A stretch of 12,558 bases of DNA, from assembly GCA_031282535.1 (NCBI GenBank), contig JAITDM010000091.1:1-12558 (forward strand), written 5' to 3'. The DNA is from Oscillospiraceae bacterium (GTDB lineage Bacteria > Bacillota > Clostridia > Oscillospirales > UBA929). The translations under genes were made by a program, and so were the position numbers. Below, piece after piece: positions 1-7,249 of this stretch. A model generated the notes under the pieces. The model was given only the letters and a program-made list of their open reading frames with translations, had not been told where the DNA came from and did not search any database. The first letter of the stretch is position 1. Every line of letters starts with the position of its first letter.

Positions 1-1164
1 AATTCTCTCGACGGCGGTCTGGATGCGGGCGCGGTCGCCAAAGCTGGAGAGGCGGAAAAAACCCTCGCCGTTTTGGCCGAAGCCGGCGCCGGGAGTCCCC
101 ACGACGTGGGCAGTCGTCAGCAAAAAGTCGAAATACTCCCACGAACTCCGCCCGCCAGGACACCTTAGCCACAAATACGGCGAGTGGCGCCCGCCTGTGT
201 AGAAGACGCCCAAACGGTCTAGCAGATCAGCCAGAATCCGCGCGTTGCCAAGGTAATAGTCCGTCACCTCCCGCACCTGCCGCTGCCCCTCGGGCGTGAA
301 CACCGCCTGCGCCCCGCGCTGGATGATGTAGGGCACCCCGTTGAACTTCGTCGTCTGACGGCGCAGCCACATCTTGTTCAGCTGCATGCCGTCGTATACG
401 AGCGCGTGGGGCACCACCGTGTACCCGCAGCGTGTCCCCGTGAAGCCGGCCGTCTTGGAGAGGGAACAGAACTCAATGGCGCAGGTGTGCGCGCCCTCAA
501 TCTCGTAGATGCTGCGGGGCAGATTGTCGTCCCGGACAAAACACTCGTAGGCCGCGTCAAAAAGAATCAGCGCATGCTGCTCGCGCGCGTAATCGACCCA
601 CCTGCGCAAGTCCTCCCGCCCATAGACAGCCCCCGTGGGGTTGTTCGGAGAGCAGAGATAGATGATGTCCGCCCGTACACGCGGGTCCGGCCCCGGCAAA
701 AAACCGTTTTCCTCGACCCCGCCGGAAAAAACCACCGGCCGCCCCAACATCAGATTGGTGTCCACATAGACCGGATAAACCGGGTCGGGTACCAGCACGA
801 CATTGTCGCGGTCAAAGATGTCCAAAATGTTGCCCATGTCGCTCTTCGCACCGTCGCTGATGAAGATCTCCGACGCGTCGAGCGACACGCCGCGCGCCCC
901 GTATACATCCCGTATCGCCTCGCGCAAAAAAGCGTACCCCTGCTCCGGACCGTAGCCATGAAAACCGGCGACCGTCTCCATCTCCTCCGAAGCGGCCTTC
1001 AACGCATCCACCACGGCGGGGCAGAGCGGCCGCGTCACATCGCCAATCCCCAAACGAATGACATCGGTCTCCGGATGCGCCTCCAAAAAAGCACTCGTCC
1101 GCCGCCCGATCTCTACAAATAAATAGTTGTCCTGCAACCTTTGATAATCCCGATTGACTCTCAC
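1..1164 (-). CDS. dapL: LL-diaminopimelate aminotransferase, C-terminal end cut by window edge
   Basis: A PLP-dependent class I/II aminotransferase that converts tetrahydrodipicolinate directly to LL-diaminopimelate with glutamate as amino donor, in lysine and peptidoglycan synthesis (cytoplasm). The 388 visible residues show the family marks: GIGDVTRPL (39-47), ISDGAKSD (102-109), SPNNPTGA (172-179), and SKTAGFTGTRCGYTV (236-250) with the Schiff-base lysine at Lys237. The carboxylate-binding arginine is in FFRLSSFG (Arg371). Family length is about 390-410, so only a few residues are lost off the left edge. I chose GTG at 1164 because MRVNRDYQRLQDNYLF matches the usual DapL N-terminus; a TTG at 1167 follows an in-frame TGA and is the only alternative. 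AAGGGTGG upstream can serve as ribosome binding site. It follows the ANTAR gene by 52 nt on the same strand and may be read through from the GS/GOGAT operon. Its glutamate use fits that context. Confidence 0.95.
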   Translation of the reverse strand, partial: MRVNRDYQRLQDNYLFVEIGRRTSAFLEAHPETDVIRLGIGDVTRPLCPAVVDALKAASEEMETVAGFHGYGPEQGYAFLREAIRDVYGARGVSLDASEIFISDGAKSDMGNILDIFDRDNVVLVPDPVYPVYVDTNLMLGRPVVFSGGVEENGFLPGPDPRVRADIIYLCSPNNPTGAVYGREDLRRWVDYAREQHALILFDAAYECFVRDDNLPRSIYEIEGAHTCAIEFCSLSKTAGFTGTRCGYTVVPHALVYDGMQLNKMWLRRQTTKFNGVPYIIQRGAQAVFTPEGQRQVREVTDYYLGNARILADLLDRLGVFYTGGRHSPYLWLRCPGGRSSWEYFDFLLTTAHVVGTPGAGFGQNGEGFFRLSSFGDRARIQTAVERI

Positions 1165-1186
1165 CAATCACGCCCACCCTTCACAA

Positions 1187-1213
1187 AAATGAAAAATTAT
1201 GAATTATGCATTG
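1187..1213. repeat. AT-rich intergenic repeat, copy 1
   Basis: AAATTATGAATTATGCATT in the gap between the ANTAR gene and dapL. It is built of overlapping ATTATGA-type units and stands out against the GC-rich surroundings. A near copy in the opposite orientation lies at 9143-9167. Such strings occur in spacers of gut Clostridia, but whether they are mobile-element ends is not shown here. Confidence 0.5.
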
Positions 1214-1216
1214 TCC

Positions 1217-1786
1217 TCACTCTTCATACGTGCGGATCAGATGGATCGCAATCTCGCGCTTGGGGAGACGCAGATCCATGGCCTGCTTCTCGATGTAGCG
1301 GTGCGCCTGCGGCTCCGTCATCTTGAGGTAGGAGATGAGCAAACACTTCGCCCGGTCCACCAGCCGGATGTCTTCGATCTTCTGCCTGAGCACGTCGTTT
1401 TGATTCTGTAAGCCGCGCAAACGGTGGTGCGCAGCCTGCATCAGCTTGAAGGCCGACCAGAGCGTCTGCTTGTTCAATGGCTTCGCCAACACAAAAATTC
1501 CATAATCTTCCAATTTTGCGGACACCGTATCCGCCACGTCGCTCTTCACGAGGCACATCACCTGCGAGACGCCCTGTTCCACAATGGAGATGGCGAGCTC
1601 GGAGCCGAATTCGTCCGGCAGGGGGGTATTGATCACACACAGATCAAAGCTGCGGTCCAGCAGCAGACGTTTGGTCTCCGCCGCGTGGCCCGTGTAGACG
1701 ACGTCCTGGTACGCATGGACGGACAAAAAATCACGGAGTACCTCCCGGCCCTTTTCCGAGCCGGAGACAATCAGGATACTCTCCAA
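1217..1786 (-). CDS. ANTAR-domain RNA-binding regulator with degenerate receiver domain
   Basis: A 189-residue protein. Residues 1-118 follow a response-regulator receiver and residues 125-187 follow an ANTAR RNA-binding domain (RAKCLLISYL at 145-154, then AHRYIEKQAMDLRLPKREIA), with a probable coiled linker at 120-140. ANTAR proteins bind paired hairpins in mRNA leaders and block terminator formation. The receiver lacks its usual acidic pocket: ILIVSGSE replaces ILIVDDE, and the phospho-acceptor position in the DLCVINTPLPDEFG stretch is Asn53. The switch lysine (Lys102, AKPL) remains. Control by phosphorylation is therefore unlikely. An ANTAR regulator downstream of glnA is a known clostridial arrangement, so I infer it regulates nitrogen genes, probably this operon. 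The start is TTG at 1786, preceded by GAGGTGG at about 9 nt; no ATG lies in frame nearby. A 150-nt gap full of hairpins separates it from glnA. Confidence 0.88.
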   Translation of the reverse strand: MESILIVSGSEKGREVLRDFLSVHAYQDVVYTGHAAETKRLLLDRSFDLCVINTPLPDEFGSELAISIVEQGVSQVMCLVKSDVADTVSAKLEDYGIFVLAKPLNKQTLWSAFKLMQAAHHRLRGLQNQNDVLRQKIEDIRLVDRAKCLLISYLKMTEPQAHRYIEKQAMDLRLPKREIAIHLIRTYEE

Positions 1787-1828
1787 AACGGACCACCACC
1801 TCTCCCAAGCCTCGGGACCGTCGCACCA

Positions 1829-1848
1829 GGCCGGAAACAGATCCGGCC
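1829..1848 (-). promoter_or_regulatory. RNA hairpin with six-base loop before the ANTAR gene
   Basis: On the minus strand GGCCGGA and TCCGGCC pair perfectly (7 bp) around the hexaloop TCTGTT. It lies 43 nt before the ANTAR TTG start. Position 4 of the loop is G, as in ANTAR target loops, but position 1 is U rather than the usual A. No U-run follows, so it is not an intrinsic terminator. Confidence 0.45.
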
Positions 1849-1850
1849 AA

Positions 1851-1866
1851 GCGCCGTCGTCGGCGC
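1851..1866 (-). promoter_or_regulatory. Second hairpin adjacent to the hexaloop hairpin
   Basis: GCGCCG-ACGA-CGGCGC is a perfect 6-bp stem, or a 5-bp stem with loop GACGAC. It lies 2 nt upstream (in transcript order) of the hairpin at 1829-1848, giving a tandem pair between glnA and the ANTAR gene. Confidence 0.4.
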
Positions 1867-1891
1867 ACGGTGCGGCATCGCCTTTAAGACC

Positions 1892-1922
1892 GGCACCCGG
1901 GCCGGCCGGGCCGGTGGGTGCC
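1892..1922 (-). promoter_or_regulatory. GC-rich stem-loop just after glnA
   Basis: GGCACCC (1892-1898) pairs with GGGTGCC (1916-1922); the interior is itself self-complementary (CCGG/GGCC runs). It starts 14 nt past the glnA stop codon. No T-run follows (the next bases are GGTCTTAAAGG), so mRNA 3'-end protection or partial attenuation is more likely than full termination. Confidence 0.45.
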
Positions 1923-1936
1923 CGGAGACGCCGTCC

Positions 1937-3190
1937 TTACCGCGTCTCCTCGCGCTTGAACCGAACGTACTTCTCGGTGTACACATCACCCAGGATCGAA
2001 CGGACGAAATCGCTGTCCGCCATGCAGTCCAATGCATCGCCCAGGGACTGGGGCAGCCGCTGCGCCTCCGTGTCGTCGCCTTGCTCATACATGTTCACGT
2101 CGATCGGCGGCGGCAGCGGCAGTGACTGTCGAACCCCGTCCAGCCCCGCGTGCAGCAGCAGCGTGAGCAGAAGATGCGGGTTGGCCGCCGGGTCGGGCGA
2201 ACGCAGTTCCATGCGCGAGTGGTCCCCCGAGGCGGCGGGGATGCGGATGAGCTGCGACCGGTTCTGGTGCGCCCAGGAGATGTAGGGCGGCGCCTCGTTT
2301 TGCGCGAAACGGATGTAAGACGACAGGAGCGGGTTCGCCACCGCCGTGATCTCGGCAATGTGGGCGAGGATCCCGGCGATGAAACTCTCCGCGGTGGGGG
2401 AGTGCTCCGTCCCGTCTGTCCGGAAGATGTTGCGGCCGTTTTGCGCGAGAGAAAAGTTCAAATGGAGCCCGTTGCCGTTTTGCTCCTCGATGGGCTTAGG
2501 CATAAACGACGCCCAGAGCCCGTTGGCCGCGGCGATGGAGTCCACCGCCGACTTGAGAATGACGAGGTCGTCGGCCGCCTTGCGGATGTCGCAGTAGTGG
2601 ATGTCGACGCCGTATTGGCCCGGGCCGCGCTCGTGGTGGGAGTTCTCCGCCGTGACGCCCATCTGGTCCAGATAGAGGCAGATGTCGCGCCGGACGTTCT
2701 CGCCCCGGTCGAGCGGCGCCACGTCGAGGTACCCGGCGTTGTCGAAGGGGGTGTCCGTGGGCGTGCCGTCCTCCCCGATGTGGAAGAGATAGAAGTCGCA
2801 CTCGCTGCCGACCCGGCAGAAGAGCCCCATCTCCTCCGCGCTGTCGGAGGCCTCGGCCAGCAACCGGCGCGTGTCGCCCTCAAAGGCGGCGCCGTCCGGG
2901 TAGCGGATGTCGCAGAAAAAACGCACGACGCGCCCCTGCTGCGGCCGCCAGGGCAGGACATGCAGCGTGGCGGGGTCGGGGAAAAGACAAAGATCCGACT
3001 TCTCAACCGACAAAAACCCGGCGATGGAAGAAGCGTCAAAGGCCACGCCCTCTTCGAACGCGGCCTCGAGGTGCCGCGACACAATGGAGATGTTTTTTTG
3101 CACGCCCCAAATGTCACAAAATGCCAGTTTTACAAATTTCACGTCGTTTTCCTGCACGAACTGCAGGACTTCTTTTGTGGTGTACGTCAC
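1937..3190 (-). CDS. glnA: Glutamine synthetase, type I, divergent at the active site
   Basis: Makes glutamine from glutamate, ammonia and ATP. The 417 residues align along their whole length with type I GS: N-terminal beta-grasp (FDASSIAGF at 51-59), metal motif GSECDFYLF (128-136), SHHERGPGQYGVDI (184-197), NGNGLHLNFSL (238-248), NEAPPYISW (298-306), NRSQLIRIP (310-318) and RMELRSPDPAANP (326-338). It is oddly divergent. The ligand usually Glu in GQHEID is Gly194, the second Glu of E-x-E is Asp132, and the feedback-inhibition arginine of the B. subtilis type (Arg62) aligns with Ser61. The tail is about 20-25 residues shorter than in B. subtilis. The start is GTG at 3190, because AAAGGAG sits 8 nt before it; GTG at 3199 would overlap that site. 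It is the sixth gene of the GOGAT operon. GS is the confident family call; full biosynthetic activity is less sure. Confidence 0.9.
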   Translation of the reverse strand: MTYTTKEVLQFVQENDVKFVKLAFCDIWGVQKNISIVSRHLEAAFEEGVAFDASSIAGFLSVEKSDLCLFPDPATLHVLPWRPQQGRVVRFFCDIRYPDGAAFEGDTRRLLAEASDSAEEMGLFCRVGSECDFYLFHIGEDGTPTDTPFDNAGYLDVAPLDRGENVRRDICLYLDQMGVTAENSHHERGPGQYGVDIHYCDIRKAADDLVILKSAVDSIAAANGLWASFMPKPIEEQNGNGLHLNFSLAQNGRNIFRTDGTEHSPTAESFIAGILAHIAEITAVANPLLSSYIRFAQNEAPPYISWAHQNRSQLIRIPAASGDHSRMELRSPDPAANPHLLLTLLLHAGLDGVRQSLPLPPPIDVNMYEQGDDTEAQRLPQSLGDALDCMADSDFVRSILGDVYTEKYVRFKREETR

Positions 3191-3203
3191 AGGAGGCACT
3201 CCT
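3191..3203 (-). promoter_or_regulatory. Hairpin enclosing the glnA ribosome binding site
   Basis: On the minus strand AGGAG-TGC-CTCCT is a perfect 5-bp inverted repeat. The 5' arm is the Shine-Dalgarno sequence of glnA and the 3' arm ends directly at the GTG start (3190). It could hide the ribosome binding site unless upstream translation or a factor opens it. Confidence 0.4.
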
Positions 3204-3241
3204 TTCCGCTTCGGTTCACCGCCGCGCCCGCGCCACCGTGT

Positions 3242-3961
3242 TCAGTTGTATACGTACAACTGCTGGTAGGGGTTGCGGCTGTCGGGGGTCAGGATAAAAA
3301 AGGTACTTTTCGACATCATATCACATCTAATGTCAAAAGTCGAACAAAATTCGTCCATCAGCGGGACAATTTCCTCCAAATCCTCCGCAGACGCCTGCCG
3401 GGCCATGACCTGGCGGGGCAGACCCGTGGGCGGCGCGTCGCAGCGCAGAACGATCCGGCCGCCGTGCATGCCGGTGCCGCAGAACTCCCCGACGATGGGG
3501 CGGCCGTCGGTGTGCAGGCCCAGCACGAGGATGAGCCCGCCCGCCTGGTATTCGCCGAGAAAACTGCCGGTCCGGCCGCCGATCACCAGCACGGGCCGTT
3601 TGTCGGCGTACTGCTTCATGTGGATCCCGGCGCGGTAGCCCGCGTTGTCCCGAATCAAAATCCGGCCGCCGCGCATCGCGTACCCGGTGGCGTCCCCGCT
3701 GGAGCCGTGGATGACGATCGTCCCGCCGTCCATCGTGTCGCCCGTCGCGTCCTGCGCGTTGCCGTGCACCGTGATGCGGCCGTCGCCGAAATAGGCGCCG
3801 AGCGCGTTCCCCGGGGTGCCGTAGAGTTCGATGTTCACACCGTGCATCCCGCTGCCGATGTAGCGCTGCCCCTGGCAGTTTTCTACGAGGACATCCTCAC
3901 CGGCCTCCCGGATCTTCCGGCACAGGTCCTCAAAATGCATACCGCCGGCCCGAATGATCAT
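3242..3961 (-). CDS. Glutamate synthase GXGXG (alpha C-terminal) domain protein
   Basis: A 239-residue stand-alone version of the C-terminal domain of the large glutamate synthase subunit (COG0070 type). In the full-length enzyme this right-handed beta-helix carries no catalytic residues; it holds the ammonia channel and contacts the FMN domain. Glycines repeat at beta-helix spacing from about residue 36 (GSGMHGVNIELYG) through GNAQDATGDTMDGG, GSSGDATGYAMRGG and GRTGSFLGEYQAGG. A C-terminal extension of about 50 residues (from RQVMARQASAEDLEE) is probably helical. The ATG start overlaps the stop of the upstream oxidoreductase gene as ATGA, which predicts translational coupling. It must work with the amidotransferase (8340-7249) and FMN (7249-5750) proteins of the same operon. 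Confidence 0.92.
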   Translation of the reverse strand: MIIRAGGMHFEDLCRKIREAGEDVLVENCQGQRYIGSGMHGVNIELYGTPGNALGAYFGDGRITVHGNAQDATGDTMDGGTIVIHGSSGDATGYAMRGGRILIRDNAGYRAGIHMKQYADKRPVLVIGGRTGSFLGEYQAGGLILVLGLHTDGRPIVGEFCGTGMHGGRIVLRCDAPPTGLPRQVMARQASAEDLEEIVPLMDEFCSTFDIRCDMMSKSTFFILTPDSRNPYQQLYVYN

Positions 3962-5199
3962 GCCGGTTTCACCCCCAGTTTCTTCTGCCTGTCACGCCGC
4001 GAGAAGGCGATGAGGCCCGGTTTGTCCTTGATGAGTTCGAAATCGATCGTGTCGAGCGGCACCCGGTCGCGGATCAGCGCGGTGTAGATGCCCGCGCGCA
4101 GCACATCTCCGATCAGGATAAAGCCCTGCAGCAGGTTGTCGCGGCAGACGAGTTTGCGGTAATGTCCCTCTTCGCACTGGACATAGGCGTTGCCCGTGTA
4201 GCTGCCGGCGCTGACGATGTGCAGGTCCCAAAACCCGACGGCGTTCATCGGCATCGCGGTGCAAAAGGGCTTGCCGCCGCCGGCCATGTGGAGCCCGGCG
4301 GTCTCGCCCTGCAGATAGGCGTTCGGGAGCAGCGCCAGCGGCTTTCGTTCGCCGCTCGTGATGTCGAAGCTCTCGGTGCAGTCGCCCGCGGCGTAGACGT
4401 CGGGGAGATTCGTGCGCATGTACTCGTCGGTGATAAGCCCCCGGCCGGCCGTCGCGCCCGCCTCCCGGGCCGGCGACACGTTGGGCCGCACGCCCACGGC
4501 CAGCACCAGGACGTCGAAGGGGACCGTCGAGCCGTCGGTCAGGTGCGCGGCGCCGTCTTCAAACCGCGCGGCCGAAACGGAGAGCAGGAGCCGGACGCCC
4601 TGCCGCTCGATGTGCGCCTGCACGAGCGCCGCCGCCCGCTCGTCGAGGACGCTGGGCAAAATCTGCGGCGCGAGATCGACGACCGTGAGGGAGCCCGCCC
4701 GCCCGGAGAGCCCCTCGGCGCACTTGAGGCCGATGAGGCCCGCGCCGACGATCAGCACGCGGCTGTCCGCCGTCACGGCGTCCGCCAGCGCGTCGGCGTC
4801 GTCCAAAGAGAGGAAGGTGAATTTCTTCGACACGAGGTCCAGCCCCTCCATCGGGGGGACAAAGGGGACGGAACCGGTCGCGACGAGCAGCTTGTCGTAG
4901 GGGAGCACCTGCCCGTCGTCCAGCGCGACTGTCTTTTGGGCCGGATCCAGCGAGAGCGCCGTGTGCCCCAGCAGAGGGCGCACGCCGTGCGTCTCGTAAA
5001 AATCGGCGTCGCGGTAGCGCATCCGCTGCCGGTCCGTCTTGCCGCCCAGCAGGTAGGAGATGAGCGGGCGGGAATAGGTGTGGTGCGGCTCCCGCGAGAC
5101 AATGGTGACCGCGCCCGCTTTGTCCAGCTGCCGGATCCCCTCCACGCAGCCGATCGCGGCCGCGGAGTTGCCGATGATCACGTACTGCTTTGTCTTCAT
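3958..5199 (-). CDS. FAD/NAD(P)-dependent oxidoreductase, electron donor for the split glutamate synthase
   Basis: A 413-residue pyridine-nucleotide-disulfide oxidoreductase-fold flavoprotein, like the NirB N-terminal and rubredoxin-reductase group. It shows the FAD-binding loop VIIGNSAAAIG (7-17), ATGS (107-110), the NAD(P)-binding loop VGAGLIG (151-157) and the second FAD motif YAAGDC (269-274). The second beta strand of the nucleotide fold ends in Asp175 (TVVD), which suggests NADH rather than NADPH. No redox-active CxxC pair is present, so electrons should pass directly to Fe-S centres. It sits between the 16-cysteine ferredoxin and the GXGXG gene and overlaps the latter by 4 nt. I infer it replaces the GltD small subunit, which is absent. 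Start ATG follows AGAGGGGG at about 9 nt. Confidence 0.88.
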   Translation of the reverse strand: MKTKQYVIIGNSAAAIGCVEGIRQLDKAGAVTIVSREPHHTYSRPLISYLLGGKTDRQRMRYRDADFYETHGVRPLLGHTALSLDPAQKTVALDDGQVLPYDKLLVATGSVPFVPPMEGLDLVSKKFTFLSLDDADALADAVTADSRVLIVGAGLIGLKCAEGLSGRAGSLTVVDLAPQILPSVLDERAAALVQAHIERQGVRLLLSVSAARFEDGAAHLTDGSTVPFDVLVLAVGVRPNVSPAREAGATAGRGLITDEYMRTNLPDVYAAGDCTESFDITSGERKPLALLPNAYLQGETAGLHMAGGGKPFCTAMPMNAVGFWDLHIVSAGSYTGNAYVQCEEGHYRKLVCRDNLLQGFILIGDVLRAGIYTALIRDRVPLDTIDFELIKDKPGLIAFSRRDRQKKLGVKPA

Positions 5200-5214
5200 A
5201 CTCTGTATCCCCCT

Positions 5215-5664
5215 CTACCGCGCGGCGGCGGGCACGTCGGAATCCTCGTAGATGATCGCCCTGTTGGGGCAGTATTTGACACAGGCGGGTTCGCCGATGG
5301 TGTTTTTCAGGCAGAGCTCGCACTTTTGCATCATCCCGTCGTCGGAGGGCATGATCGTCCCGTACGGGCAGACAAGGACGCAGGTGTGACACGCCACACA
5401 GCGGTTTTTGTCGATGGTGATGAGCCCGCCCTCGCTGCTGAGCGCGCCCGTGATGCAGCTCTTGACGCACAGGGGCTCCTCGCAGTGGCGGCAGGAGACG
5501 GCAAAACTGATGCCGCCGCGTTCCTCCACCTGGATCCGGGGGTTGATCCGCCGGTTCATCAGCGCCTTGGCCATGTCGTCCGAGCCGGAGTTCGCAAAGG
5601 CGCAGTAATACTCGCACAGATGACAGCCGAGACACCATTTTTCACTGACGTAGATCCGTTTCAT
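5215..5664 (-). CDS. Four-cluster [4Fe-4S] ferredoxin-like electron-transfer subunit
   Basis: 149 residues with 16 cysteines in four groups: Cys11/14/17/21, Cys58/61/66/70, Cys89/92/95/99 and Cys115/118/128/132. This is the HycB/CooF/DmsB-like pattern that binds four [4Fe-4S] clusters. There is no signal peptide, so it acts in the cytoplasm. It lies between the FMN glutamate synthase core (86-nt gap) and the FAD oxidoreductase (15-nt gap). I infer it wires the flavoprotein to the Fe-S/FMN core. Start ATG at 5664 is preceded by AAGAGG at about 10 nt. The gap before it contains a perfect hairpin, GCGCCC-GCC-GGGCGC (5735-5749), directly after the previous stop. Confidence 0.92.
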   Translation of the reverse strand: MKRIYVSEKWCLGCHLCEYYCAFANSGSDDMAKALMNRRINPRIQVEERGGISFAVSCRHCEEPLCVKSCITGALSSEGGLITIDKNRCVACHTCVLVCPYGTIMPSDDGMMQKCELCLKNTIGEPACVKYCPNRAIIYEDSDVPAAAR

Positions 5665-5734
5665 ATATGTAATGCCTCTTCCCTTTACACATCTGATTGC
5701 CCATCCGGTCGCACAGCCGGACCCGCGATGAGAG

Positions 5735-5749
5735 GCGCCCGGCGGGCGC
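5735..5749 (-). promoter_or_regulatory. Intercistronic hairpin after the glutamate synthase core gene
   Basis: GCGCCC and GGGCGC (6 bp, 3-nt loop) begin one base past the TGA stop. A weaker TCCGG/CCGGA stem follows at about 5704-5721. Neither has a U-run, so mRNA processing or stability is likelier than termination. Confidence 0.35.
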
Positions 5750-7249
5750 TCACTCGCCCGCGTGCTGGATGCCCAAAATCGACAGTTCCTTTTCGTTCAG
5801 CCCCACGCCCCGCAGCATCAGGCGGTTGCCCCGCAGGGCCTCGATCGAGTTGATGCCCATGCCGCCCATCATTTCCATGATCTCGTGCCGCCAGGCGGTG
5901 ACGAGGTTCACGAGGCGCTTGAAGCCGACGTCCGGGTTCAGGCGCTTCACCAGTACGGGCCGCTGGGTGGCGATGCCCCAGTTGCATTTGCCGAGCTGAC
6001 AGGTGCGGCACAGGTGGCAGCCGAGGGCCAGCAGGGCGGAGGTCGCCACGTACACGGCGTCCGCGCCGAGGGCCACGGCCTTGACGATGTCCGCGCTGTT
6101 GCGGATGCTGCCGCCGACGACGATGGACACGTCGTTGCGGATCCCCTCGTCGCGCAGCCGCTGGTCCACGCTGGCGAGCGCCAGCTCGATCGGGATGCCC
6201 ACATTGTCGCGGATGCGCGTCGGCGCCGCGCCGGTGCCGCCGCGAAATCCGTCGATGGCGATGATGTCCGCGCCGCTGCGCGCGATGCCGCTCGCGATGG
6301 CCGGGACATTGTGGACGGCGGCGATCTTCACGATGACCGGTTTTTTGTACTCCGTCGCCTCCTTCAGGGAGTAGACGAGCTGGCGCAGGTCCTCGATGGA
6401 GTAGATGTCGTGGTGGGGGGCGGGGGAGATGGCGTCGGAGCCCTCCGGGATCATGCGGGTCTTTGCGATGTCGCCCACGATCTTTTCCCCGGGCAGGTGC
6501 CCACCGATGCCGGGCTTCGCGCCCTGGCCCATTTTGATCTCCACCGCCGCGCCGGCGTTTAAATAGTCCTTGTGGACGCCGAAACGGCCCGAGGCCACCT
6601 GGATGATGGTGTTGGCGCCATACTGGTAGAAGTCGCTGTGCAGCCCGCCCTCGCCGGTGTTGTAGAAGATCCCGAGCTCGCGCGCCGCGCGGGCGAGGCT
6701 CTCGTGCGCGTTGTAGCTGATGGAGCCGTACGACATGGCGGAAAACATGACCGGAACGGACAGCGTGAGCTGCGGGGCGGTGTTGTCGATGAGCCGGCCG
6801 TCCGGGCCGCGCTCCACGCGCACGGTCTTCCGGCCGAGGAATGTCCGCGTCTCCATCGGTTCGCGCAGCGGGTCGATGGAGGGGTTTGTGACCTGCGAGG
6901 CGTTGATGAGCATCTTGTCGAAATACACGGGGTAGTCCTTAGGCGTGCCCATGGAGGAGAGCAGCACGCCGCCGCTCTCGGCCTGCCGGTAGATCTCGCC
7001 GATGACCTCTCCGGTCCAGTTGGCGTTGGTCCGGAAGGTGTGGTCCGTCTTGACGATCTTGAGCGCCTTGGTGGGGCAGAGGCTGACACAGCGGTGGCAG
7101 GCCACGCAGTGTTCCTCGTAGGAGCGCATGGTGTCGAGTTCCTCGTCGTACACGTGGACCTCGTTGGCGCACTGCCGTTCGCAGACGCGGCAGGTGATGC
7201 AGCGCTGCGGGTTGCGCACGACTTCGTATTCCGGGTAGAGCATTTGCAT
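5750..7249 (-). CDS. gltB: Glutamate synthase FMN-binding core with N-terminal 2x[4Fe-4S] domain
   Basis: The synthase domain of GOGAT, which turns 2-oxoglutarate plus ammonia into glutamate by FMN chemistry. In this 499-residue archaeal-type form, two ferredoxin-type motifs come first (Cys17/20/23/27 and Cys48/51/54/58). The TIM-barrel glutamate synthase domain follows, with SAMSYGSIS (170-178), GEGG (199-202), IKMGQGAKPGIGGHLPG (238-254), SPAPHHDIYSIEDL (275-288), KIAAVHNV (308-315), DGFRGGTGAAP (333-343) and VVGGSIR (377-383). CHLCRTCQLGKCNWGIATQ (411-429) supplies the [3Fe-4S] cysteines. ATG at 7249 is the start: GGAGGTG lies 7 nt upstream and the ATG overlaps the previous stop as TGATG. 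A GTG one codon earlier (7252) is possible. Amidotransferase and GXGXG domains are supplied by separate genes of the operon. Confidence 0.96.
   Translation of the reverse strand: MQMLYPEYEVVRNPQRCITCRVCERQCANEVHVYDEELDTMRSYEEHCVACHRCVSLCPTKALKIVKTDHTFRTNANWTGEVIGEIYRQAESGGVLLSSMGTPKDYPVYFDKMLINASQVTNPSIDPLREPMETRTFLGRKTVRVERGPDGRLIDNTAPQLTLSVPVMFSAMSYGSISYNAHESLARAARELGIFYNTGEGGLHSDFYQYGANTIIQVASGRFGVHKDYLNAGAAVEIKMGQGAKPGIGGHLPGEKIVGDIAKTRMIPEGSDAISPAPHHDIYSIEDLRQLVYSLKEATEYKKPVIVKIAAVHNVPAIASGIARSGADIIAIDGFRGGTGAAPTRIRDNVGIPIELALASVDQRLRDEGIRNDVSIVVGGSIRNSADIVKAVALGADAVYVATSALLALGCHLCRTCQLGKCNWGIATQRPVLVKRLNPDVGFKRLVNLVTAWRHEIMEMMGGMGINSIEALRGNRLMLRGVGLNEKELSILGIQHAGE

Noticed and set aside
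406..1122. Plus-strand frame of 238 residues opposite dapL
   Set aside because: The minus strand encodes a full set of DapL motifs; the plus frame is a shadow.
2150..5853. Very long plus-strand open frames (2150-4087 and 4162-5853)
   Set aside because: They lie opposite well-supported GlnA, GXGXG, oxidoreductase and ferredoxin genes; their proteins are rich in Arg, Val, Gly and Ala with no domain, typical antisense shadows in GC-rich DNA.
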